9,983 bases of DNA, taken from contig NZ_SLWV01000050.1 in the NCBI RefSeq assembly GCF_004345705.1, positions 1 through 9,983 on the forward strand, written 5' to 3'. Positions 5,436-9,983 of the stretch are shown here, in pieces; within the stretch, counting starts at the first letter, position 1; the number at the start of each line of letters is the position of its first letter. The translations under genes and the position numbers were made by a program. This stretch comes from Marinisporobacter balticus. GTDB taxonomy: Bacteria; Bacillota; Clostridia; Peptostreptococcales; Thermotaleaceae. Below the pieces are notes generated by a model. It did no database searches. It was not told where the DNA came from and saw only the letters and a program-made list of their open reading frames with translations.

Positions 5436-6929
5436 ATGTCATTTAGTAACTTTTATAACAAACTAGGGTTTGATGAGTACCCTTTTAGAATATTTACTTC
5501 AGAGTCAGAAAAAGACAAAAGGGAAAGGTTGTTCATAAAATTAAAGGATTATTCTTTGTTACAGAGTTCATTTGATAGCAAAAATTCTATAATTATTAAT
5601 GGTGACAGGGGTACAGGGAAAACGATTATTTTGAATGAACTATACAAAGAATCTTGCAAAGAGAATAATATTGTTGCGTTTATTGATGACTTTGCGTCTA
5701 TAGGTGAAAAAGAAAATATATTAGACTATTATAAATTAATAATTAAAACAATATCTGACAAAATCATTATATATTTATTTGAACATAAAAAACAATTAAG
5801 GAAATTAAAAAAGGAAGATAAAATTTTCCTGTCATTTTTAATACAGAGATATGCAGATAATTATACAGAAAATCAGTTAAGGGAAACAATAGAATCAATT
5901 CAGTTAGGAGTATTTAAAAAAATAGTTAATACAGTATCTAGACCCTTAACTTCGTTACTAAATTATGGAGCAACAGCAGCTACAAATTTTGGGTCGGAAT
6001 TTTTAAATAAATCTTTTGGTGAATATCTTCCTAGAGTAAATATGGAAGAAATACAAAGTATTTTTCCTGATATTAAATTTCTAGTAGAGTCAAATTTTAA
6101 TGATATAAATATGTCATATGAGTTATTAAATAAAATGTTGGAATTTTCAAAGCGTATAGGAATAAACAAGGTGACTATTATTTTTGATAAGCTCGACGAG
6201 GATGAGCGTTTAGAAAATGACGCTCAAGAAATAACAAGTTTTTTCAAAAATCTATTCATTGGTAATAAATTACTTTTAAATGATAATATTCAACTTATAA
6301 TTTCAGTTTGGAAAATACCGTTTGATATGTTAAAATCCAAATTTAGAAAACAAAAACATTTTGTATACAATATAAATTGGAATTTTAGTGATTTAGAAAA
6401 AGTATTAAGTAACAGAATGAAAGTTTTTTCTAATAATAAAATTGAGGATTATAAAAACATTTTTGAAAATACAATTGATGATACTACATATAAAAATATT
6501 TTTAAACTATCTAATAATAATCCTAGAGATTTATGGCATATATTGGACAAGATTATTGTGGCTCAGTATGACATTGATAGTAATGCTTTGAGAATAAGTG
6601 AACAAGCTATAGCTACGGGTTTAGAACAATTTGTAGAGGATTTTGATTTTTATGAGTATTATCCAAGAAGAAAAAATGCACGTAAAAATACTAATGATGT
6701 ATATTCATATATTGAGCATTTGCGTAAATTAAATAATTCAGAATTTACTAGAAGTGAATTAGAAAACTTTGCAAGTACAGGTGGGTCTACTCAAAATTAT
6801 ATAACTAACATGGTAAATATTGGAATAGTAAAGAAGACCGCTAAAAAAAGAGATGGCTCAGTAATTTATAAGATTGTGGATCCTAAAATAGAATATGCTA
6901 TTAAAAATAATTTTGAAGTTAGCGCTTAG
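5436..6929 (+). CDS. P-loop ATPase, ORC/AAA+-like with C-terminal winged helix, cassette D
   Basis: 497 residues. Start chosen at the ATG at 5436, behind AAAGGAGAGG; an in-frame TTG at 5400 would swallow that site. Walker A is GDRGTGKT (56-63). Walker B is VTIIFDKLDE (246-255, with D251, D254 and E255). NNPRDLW at 361-367 matches the sensor-2 arginine motif (R364) of ORC/Cdc6-like and related STAND ATPases. The C-terminal part from about 420 (VYSYIEHLRKL...FTRSELENFA...NYITNMVNIGIVKK) looks like a winged helix, suggesting nucleic-acid or partner binding. A basic segment RRKNARK (411-417) links the two. It resembles the Sll1717-type P-loop ATPases, often found alone in accessory DNA. The long insert between Walker A and B is mostly helical and may sense a ligand. 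A defence role is inference. Sole gene of its cassette. Confidence 0.8.
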   Translation: MSFSNFYNKLGFDEYPFRIFTSESEKDKRERLFIKLKDYSLLQSSFDSKNSIIINGDRGTGKTIILNELYKESCKENNIVAFIDDFASIGEKENILDYYKLIIKTISDKIIIYLFEHKKQLRKLKKEDKIFLSFLIQRYADNYTENQLRETIESIQLGVFKKIVNTVSRPLTSLLNYGATAATNFGSEFLNKSFGEYLPRVNMEEIQSIFPDIKFLVESNFNDINMSYELLNKMLEFSKRIGINKVTIIFDKLDEDERLENDAQEITSFFKNLFIGNKLLLNDNIQLIISVWKIPFDMLKSKFRKQKHFVYNINWNFSDLEKVLSNRMKVFSNNKIEDYKNIFENTIDDTTYKNIFKLSNNNPRDLWHILDKIIVAQYDIDSNALRISEQAIATGLEQFVEDFDFYEYYPRRKNARKNTNDVYSYIEHLRKLNNSEFTRSELENFASTGGSTQNYITNMVNIGIVKKTAKKRDGSVIYKIVDPKIEYAIKNNFEVSA

Positions 6930-6946
6930 TTTACAACTAAAATATC

Positions 6947-7016
6947 ACCTAACATACTATTTTCAAGCATTCCACGAAAAGCATGTGGAACGTCGTAATA
7001 TAGCTGAACGTTAGCG
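6947..7016 (+). repeat. attC5 (end of D / start of E)
   Basis: 70 bp. Opens ACCTAAC and closes GTTAGCG. CTAT/ATAG outer pairing and a perfect TTCCAC/GTGGAA distal stem. It begins only 17 bases after the ATPase stop codon. Confidence 0.88.
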
Positions 7017-7024
7017 GTCATATC

Positions 7025-7035
7025 TGGTATATAAT
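7025..7035 (+). promoter_or_regulatory. Possible promoter of the lipoprotein gene
   Basis: TGGTATATAAT contains a consensus TATAAT (7030-7035) and an extended -10 reading (TGG before TATATA). No good -35 box lies at 16-18 bases; the corresponding positions fall in the attC5 end. It would give a leader of about 30 bases to the ATG. Confidence 0.35.
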
Positions 7036-7073
7036 TTGTCAATAGTTTAATATCAAAGAGAGAGGTTACGAAT

Positions 7074-7661
7074 ATGATAAGAAAGGCAAGAATTTTCCGT
7101 ATATGCTTATTTGTAATATTGTTAAGTTCGTGCAATATAATGCACAATGATAATCATACTAATTCAGAAAAAATAATTGAGAAGAATAGTGAATCGATTA
7201 GTGTGACAGAAAATACCGAAAGTAGTTTTACAGGAATATATAAGTATGATTATGATTATGAAACAGATTCAAAAGATTTGATAGAAGACCATTATATAGT
7301 TTTAGAGATTGTTAATGAGAAACTTCAAGGCAGGTATTATGGAACAAGTGACGAATTTGATGAAGTACGAGAAGGGTACTATCCAGCATTTTTTGTTGCT
7401 GATATGAAAAAACTAAAAATTTTAGATAATGAAATTACATTTAGTATTGAGATAAAAGAAAGTGACTTATTTAGTAAAGCAATTAATACAAAGTATAAAA
7501 CTGGTGAAGAAATTTCATTGAAGGAGAATCCTAGATGGGTGAATGCTCATATGATTGAAGGAAACAAACAGAATCCCAGAAATTACAAAGGAAGAATAGT
7601 TGGTGAGGAAATACTTTTAGAAGTAGAATATGGACCACGTGTTTTTAAAAGGGTGAATTGA
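7074..7661 (+). CDS. Predicted lipoprotein of unknown function, cassette E
   Basis: 195 residues. The N-terminus is a classic lipoprotein signal: MIRKARIFRI with three or four basic residues, then CLFVILLSSC with lipobox LSSC, so cleavage and lipidation at C20 are expected. The mature part starts with a polar Asn/Ser/Glu-rich linker (about 21-52), followed by a beta-rich domain (TGIYKYDYDYETD, HYIVLEIVNEKLQGRYYG, GYYPAFFVADM, KLKILDNEITFSI, YKGRIVGEEILLEV). Alternating strands of this kind suggest a small barrel or lipocalin-like fold, which is inference. The ATG follows AGAGAGG. Expected place: outer face of the cytoplasmic membrane. I do not recognise a named family. Only gene of its cassette. 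Confidence 0.8.
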   Translation: MIRKARIFRICLFVILLSSCNIMHNDNHTNSEKIIEKNSESISVTENTESSFTGIYKYDYDYETDSKDLIEDHYIVLEIVNEKLQGRYYGTSDEFDEVREGYYPAFFVADMKKLKILDNEITFSIEIKESDLFSKAINTKYKTGEEISLKENPRWVNAHMIEGNKQNPRNYKGRIVGEEILLEVEYGPRVFKRVN

Positions 7662-7675
7662 GATGAATATACGAC

Positions 7676-7746
7676 CGCTAACATACTATTTTCAGACATT
7701 CCACGGAAACCATATGGAACGTCGCAACATAGCAAGAACGTTAGCT
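7676..7746 (+). repeat. attC6 (end of E / start of F)
   Basis: 71 bp. Opens CGCTAAC and closes GTTAGCT. The distal stem is shortened to TTCCA/TGGAA because the usual GTGGAA reads ATGGAA. The L' arm reads AACATAGC as in attC8. Confidence 0.88.
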
Positions 7747-7777
7747 GACAGCAGGACTAAGGAAGGAAATATGAATA

Positions 7778-8155
7778 TTATTTTTTATAAATTATATTCA
7801 TATTTCCCAAGTTAATTATTGCATTTGATTTTATCAAGACATCAAGACCTAGTAGACCATTAATGTTTTCATCCACAGTGCCTATATAGAAATCTAGGTT
7901 GTTTATTATTAAATCATCAAGAATTACACTATCAGCTTTTCGCTTTATATAATTATAAATACCATTAACGCCATAAAAGGTCTCTATTTCATCGTCAATA
8001 GTTACACAGAAATCAAGCGAATCTAAAGCAGAAGGCTCAATAATACAAGAGGATGCTCCAGTATCAACAACAATATTATCTATTTCAATTATTTTGCCAT
8101 GATAACTTAATTTAATAGAAGTAAATAAGAGGTTGTCTCTGTATTCAAGATTCAA
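7778..8155 (-). CDS. Retropepsin-like aspartic protease, cassette F
   Basis: 125 residues. The catalytic motif is VVDTGASS (DTGA at 31-34), preceded by the typical strand pair and followed by a flap-like region (FYGVNGIYNYIKRK). NGLLGLDVL (99-107) matches the hydrophobic-hydrophobic-Gly element that packs against the active site, and the protein ends in a strand (INLGNMNIIYK). At one lobe per chain it should work as a homodimer, as retroviral and bacterial retropepsins do. The start is TTG, overlapping the TGA of the upstream gene by two bases (TTGA), so translation is coupled. Transcribed against the array. The substrate is unknown; the partner gene is the obvious candidate to affect its activity. 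Confidence 0.85.
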   Translation of the reverse strand: MNLEYRDNLLFTSIKLSYHGKIIEIDNIVVDTGASSCIIEPSALDSLDFCVTIDDEIETFYGVNGIYNYIKRKADSVILDDLIINNLDFYIGTVDENINGLLGLDVLIKSNAIINLGNMNIIYKK

Positions 8156-8403
8156 TTGGATATCCTTCTGAATAAACCTAGATTTTTAATTAATTTTGTT
8201 TTTATAACATCATGGCTTGTATGGAAAACAATACTATTTCCTGTACTATGGGTTAATTCTAATGTAGCTTCCTTGTTATCTGATATTGTTTTAAGAATTT
8301 CCATATCATCAATATATAAATACCCATTGTCTTTATGAGAATTGAGAATATGAAGCTTTACCCATTGATTCGGATGGAGCTCTCTTACATCATTCCATTT
8401 CAA
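8152..8403 (-). CDS. Small conserved partner protein of the retropepsin, cassette F
   Basis: 83 residues starting at the TTG at 8401-8403 (LKWNDVRELHPNQWVKLHIL with the first residue read as Met). AAGGAG lies 8 bases before this TTG, whereas the longer frame from GTG at 8412 would overlap the ribosome binding site. Predominantly beta, with PNQWVKL, NGYLYIDDMEIL and NSIVFHTSHDVI, and a charged middle (SDNKEATLEL). I recall similar KWNEVR..PNQ.VK proteins sitting directly before retropepsins in Clostridia, cyanobacteria and spirochaetes; that recollection should be checked. No enzyme motif is visible. The two genes form one translationally coupled unit. Confidence 0.72.
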   Translation of the reverse strand: MKWNDVRELHPNQWVKLHILNSHKDNGYLYIDDMEILKTISDNKEATLELTHSTGNSIVFHTSHDVIKTKLIKNLGLFRRISN

Positions 8404-8438
8404 GATAATCACTCCTTAGAGAATATTTTATTAGTAAT

Positions 8439-8467
8439 ATTGTATCATAAATAGTGAAGATGATACA
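8439..8467 (-). promoter_or_regulatory. Promoter and operator-like dyad for the cassette F gene pair
   Basis: On the minus strand TGATACAAT is an extended -10 (TGA then TACAAT, + strand 8439-8447), placed about 36 bases before the TTG start. No strong -35 is seen, which fits extended -10 promoters. TGTATCAT (8441-8448) and ATGATACA (8460-8467) form a perfect eight-base inverted repeat with an 11-base spacer, overlapping the -10. This has the form of a repressor operator; the regulator is unknown and could be the small partner protein. Confidence 0.5.
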
Positions 8468-8516
8468 TGAAAATCAAGATAAGGTGATTGCGGATGAAAA
8501 TTGACGAATAGCCATC

Positions 8517-8585
8517 AGCTAACATACATTTACTAATATCCTACTGAAGATATGTAGGGTATCAGTAAATGTAAGACCGTTATCT
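8517..8585 (+). repeat. attC7 (end of F / start of G), divergent type
   Basis: 69 bp. Opens AGCTAAC and closes GTTATCT. Sequence unrelated to the main family, but it folds strongly: ACATTTACT/AGTAAATGT as a nine-pair arm, AT/AT, then CCTAC/GTAGG around a short TGAAGATAT loop. The adenine between the arm and the AT step is the likely extrahelical base. Confidence 0.85.
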
Positions 8586-8665
8586 ACAATAGCAAGATAC
8601 TAAAAAGAAAACAAAATAGATATTACACAATAGTAAAATTATACGAACTTGAAAGGAGTAAAATT
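8579..8665 (+). other. Leader of cassette G, shared with cassette H
   Basis: GTTATCT..AATAGCA..AGAT..TAAAAAG and a final TACGAACT (8642-8649) are also found in order in cassette H (9156-9216). About 70 bases are shared with insertions and deletions although the genes behind are unrelated. This may hold a common promoter or simply reflect common cassette ancestry. Confidence 0.5.
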
Positions 8666-8941
8666 ATGAATGATATAATTATTTGGAGACTCATAGGAGC
8701 AACATTATTAATAGGTATAGTAAGTAGTATTAGTCAGATACGAAGTGATATTGCACGTATAAATGTAAATTTAAATAGGATTGCTAAACAAGTTGGAGTG
8801 CCTGATACAGTAACGGATGAATTAAAAAGTCTTCTTTTAGAAGGTGAAAAGATTAAAGCAATTAAAAAATATAGAATTGCTACTGGAGCGGGGTTACTTG
8901 AAGCTAAAGAATATGTTGATTCGTTAAGTGAAAGGGAATAA
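8666..8941 (+). CDS. Membrane-anchored protein with ribosomal L7/L12 C-terminal-like domain, cassette G
   Basis: 91 residues. An N-terminal hydrophobic helix (IIIWRLIGATLLIGIVSSIS, about 4-23) is followed by a short coiled-coil-like stretch (SQIRSDIARINVNLNRIAKQVGV). The C-terminal part (51-87) has ELKSLLLEGEKIKAIKKYR then IATGAGLLEAKEYVDSL, which follows the L7/L12 C-terminal pattern K..AIK..RE.TGLGLKEAK..V. In true L7/L12 that surface binds translation factors; here the domain is fused to a membrane anchor, so a role in the ribosome stalk is unlikely. Small proteins of this type occur in many Bacillota. The ATG follows AAAGGAG at good spacing. Confidence 0.78.
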   Translation: MNDIIIWRLIGATLLIGIVSSISQIRSDIARINVNLNRIAKQVGVPDTVTDELKSLLLEGEKIKAIKKYRIATGAGLLEAKEYVDSLSERE

Positions 8942-9091
8942 AATAGGTGAACAATATTCTTATATTGCGTAATATTAGAGAAACAAACATATAGAATAAC
9001 AATTAATTTTATGAAAGAGATTAAGCTAGTGTAAATTAGAAAATTATTTGGTTCTGTACGGGTTATAGGGAGTTATTCTGGGAGCTACTGT
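8942..9091 (+). other. Trailer of cassette G
   Basis: 150 bases without a credible open frame. TTCTTATATTGCGTA (8957-8971) recurs as TTCTTATATTGTGTA in the trailer of cassette H (9682-9696). The last 20 bases match the end of cassette 0. No T-run hairpin of terminator type seen. Confidence 0.5.
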
Positions 9092-9162
9092 AGATAACAT
9101 ACTATTTTCACATATTCCACTAAAACCATGTGGAACGTCGCAACATAGTAAGCACGTTATCT
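9092..9162 (+). repeat. attC8 (end of G / start of H)
   Basis: 71 bp. Opens AGATAAC and closes GTTATCT. Perfect TTCCAC/GTGGAA distal stem; L' arm reads AACATAGT. Confidence 0.88.
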
Positions 9163-9269
9163 GTAATAGCAGAAGATTATAAAAAGCATAATAAGAATCA
9201 CATAATATTACGAACTAAAAAAATTGTGTTTTATTAAAACTATCCAATGGATTATATCGGGGGATATTT
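9163..9269 (+). other. Leader of cassette H
   Basis: 107 non-coding bases. The first half is homologous to the leader of cassette G, ending in the common TACGAACT (9209-9216). The second half contains TTGTGT near 9225 as a weak -35 candidate, but the only -10-like sequence behind it, near GATTAT, is too close to the ribosome binding site, so no promoter is called. Confidence 0.4.
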
Positions 9270-9656
9270 ATGAAGAAGAATTATTTTATACCAAAACATA
9301 AATTTGATTTTGAGGCAGTAGAGAGAATTAAGAATGCTGACTCAATAAGCATTCAACCAGTTTTGCCAGAAATTTTTGAATGGGTAGAGGACATTAACTG
9401 GCCTGTTGCACAAGAATTAGTAAAAGTGTTGGTTAAGTTTAATGACTTAATAATACCTTTTTTAAAGGATTTAATGCAGAAGCCTGATGGGTTGAGAGAA
9501 TACTCTGTGTATTACGGTATGATGCCTTTGCTGACAAATAGGCAATTACTATTATTAAAGGATGAGTTGGAAAGGGTAGCGAGTAATCCATCACTCTTTG
9601 AAATAGAAGAAGAATATGATAAAATTGCACGCCAATATCTCCAGAAAATATTATGA
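9270..9656 (+). CDS. DUF5071 family protein, cassette H
   Basis: 128 residues, soluble. Opens MKKNYFIPKHKFDFEAVERI and continues with PVLPEIFEWVEDINWPVAQE (about 31-50), the feature I recall as diagnostic of DUF5071: a helical, HEAT-like protein with a PKDKFD start and a conserved W..D.NWPVA turn. Helices follow (LVKVLVKFNDLIIPFLKDLM, LTNRQLLLLKDELERVA, EEYDKIARQYLQKIL). Such proteins are frequent in Bacillota and often sit alone; some lie near polymorphic toxins as possible immunity proteins, but nothing here shows a toxin. The ATG follows GGGGGATATTT. It is complete and the sole gene of its cassette. Confidence 0.82.
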   Translation: MKKNYFIPKHKFDFEAVERIKNADSISIQPVLPEIFEWVEDINWPVAQELVKVLVKFNDLIIPFLKDLMQKPDGLREYSVYYGMMPLLTNRQLLLLKDELERVASNPSLFEIEEEYDKIARQYLQKIL

Positions 9657-9835
9657 AATCATACTAGAAAGAGTATTTTGTTTCTTATATTGTGTAGAAA
9701 GAGAATTTCACTTGTGAGGGAAAGTCTAGGTAGGTTAAATGATTAACAATTACTTTAAGATATTAGTAAAATATTAGTTTTTTCGGGTATTTCACAGATA
9801 GATAGATTTTTTAGGGGGATTAAGGGGGCTACTAC
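9657..9835 (+). other. Trailer of cassette H
   Basis: 179 bases without a gene. Contains the TTCTTATATTGTGTA block shared with cassette G and ends in GGGGGCTACTACAGATAAC, the conserved approach to attC. A run of seven T followed by CGGG occurs near 9776, but there is no stable stem before it. Confidence 0.5.
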
Positions 9836-9906
9836 AGATAACATACTATTTACATACATTTCACTAAAACCATGTGAAACGTCGCAATATAGCAAGAACG
9901 TTAGAC
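9836..9906 (+). repeat. attC9 (end of H / start of I)
   Basis: 71 bp. Opens AGATAAC and closes GTTAGAC, a perfect GTTRRRY. Perfect distal stem TTTCAC/GTGAAA and standard L' arm AATATAGCAAG. The best consensus copy in the window. Confidence 0.9.
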
Positions 9907-9983
9907 GAAATACTGTTGCGGAAATGTTTAGCCTGTCTAAGGTTAGTAATACTAAGTGCTGCGCAATATAATATTTTGAAGGG
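9907..9983 (+). other. Start of cassette I, cut by the window edge
   Basis: The opening GTTAGACGAA predicts that the cassette ends with TTCGTCTAAC beyond the window. A TATAAT at 9967-9972 is a possible -10 box without a good -35. GAAGGG at the very edge could be the beginning of a ribosome binding site. No start codon is reached. Confidence 0.4.

Larger units (their letters stand above)
1..9983 (+). mobile_element. Integron gene-cassette array (internal part, no integrase visible)
   Basis: Nine attC sites in one orientation divide the window into cassettes: 0 (ends 95), A 96-975, B 976-1795, C 1796-5375, D 5376-7010, E 7011-7740, F 7741-8579, G 8580-9156, H 9157-9900, I (from 9901). Boundaries are placed at the known crossover point G^TT of the GTTRRRY core. 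What is seen: each unit's first ten bases, counted from the shared GTT, are the reverse complement of its last ten bases ending in AAC (10/10 for A, C, E, G, H; 9/10 for F; 8/10 for B and D). It is established that such cassettes excise as circles and are inserted by a tyrosine recombinase, IntI. No IntI or attI is in the window, so this may be the body of a long sedentary array or an integrase-less attC cluster. Confidence 0.9.

Noticed and set aside
6926..7147. Minus-strand open frame across attC5 and the lipoprotein start
   Set aside because: It is a shadow of attC5 and of the lipoprotein signal region, with no independent coding features.
8404..8412. GTG at 8412 as the start of the small retropepsin partner
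   Set aside because: It overlaps the AAGGAG ribosome binding site, which is correctly spaced for the TTG at 8403.
7741..8579. Calling cassette F an established toxin-antitoxin system
   Set aside because: No known toxin or antitoxin motif is visible; the idea rests only on arrangement and is kept as a hypothesis.
8666..8941. Genuine ribosomal protein L7/L12
   Set aside because: It lacks the L7/L12 N-terminal dimerisation domain and hinge and instead has a membrane helix; no ribosomal neighbours.
31..9906. Dispersed hairpin repeats could be MITEs or REP-type elements
   Set aside because: The units are bounded by GTTRRRY cores, all share one orientation, and the flanking cassette ends are complementary in a cassette-specific way; two copies keep only the fold, not the sequence. 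attC explains all of this, a MITE none of it.
31..9906. CRISPR-like periodic repeat
   Set aside because: Spacing varies from about 0.6 to 3.6 kb, intervals contain genes, and repeats differ in sequence.
1..9983. tRNA or rRNA genes
   Set aside because: No cloverleaf-like arrangement with a T-arm consensus or conserved rRNA stretch was noticed on either strand by eye.

Overview
The window is a stretch of a sedentary (chromosomal-type) integron gene-cassette array, read left to right, with no integrase gene inside it. Nine attC recombination sites of 68-71 bp stand at irregular intervals (31-101, 914-981, 1731-1801, 5312-5381, 6947-7016, 7676-7746, 8517-8585, 9092-9162, 9836-9906). They delimit eight complete cassettes (A-H), the 3' end of one on the left (cassette 0) and the 5' start of one on the right (cassette I). 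The decisive evidence is that the bases opening each cassette (GTT plus the next 7) are the reverse complement of the bases closing that same cassette (7 plus AAC). Five of eight cassettes match 10/10, one 9/10 and two 8/10. That is what is expected if each unit was once a circle recombining at G^TTRRRY. Seven attC sites are close relatives with a covarying distal stem; two (914-981 and 8517-8585) have unrelated sequence but the same fold.

The DNA is very AT-rich by eye and uses strong AGGAGG-like ribosome binding sites. The two transposases look like IS4-group enzymes of the kind common in Clostridia. I therefore favour a low-GC Bacillota host. An AT-rich Treponema, a genus known to carry chromosomal integrons, is a serious alternative that I cannot exclude. 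Gene cassettes in a Bacillota background would be unusual.

Layout: cassette A (96-975) class I SAM methyltransferase; B (976-1795) three-helix membrane protein with a DUF5673-like tail; C (1796-5375) a 51-residue membrane peptide, with two different IS4-type insertion sequences landed in the cassette; D (5376-7010) an AAA+/STAND-like P-loop ATPase with a C-terminal winged helix; E (7011-7740) a lipoprotein; F (7741-8579) a reverse-oriented two-gene unit, a small conserved protein translationally coupled to a retropepsin-like aspartic protease, with its own promoter and a dyad operator candidate; G (8580-9156) a membrane-anchored protein with a ribosomal L7/L12 C-terminal-like domain; H (9157-9900) a DUF5071 protein; I is cut off by the window edge.

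The cassettes have no common pathway; they share only the recombination system. Most cassettes carry a single gene in the attC orientation behind its own good ribosome binding site. Cassette F is inverted and carries its own promoter. Cassettes 0, G and H share non-coding frames around different genes, which suggests that cassettes exchange or acquire their coding inserts. Several gene starts were moved inward from the longest possible reading frame because a ribosome binding site sits just before an internal start (1026, 3520, 5436, 8403).
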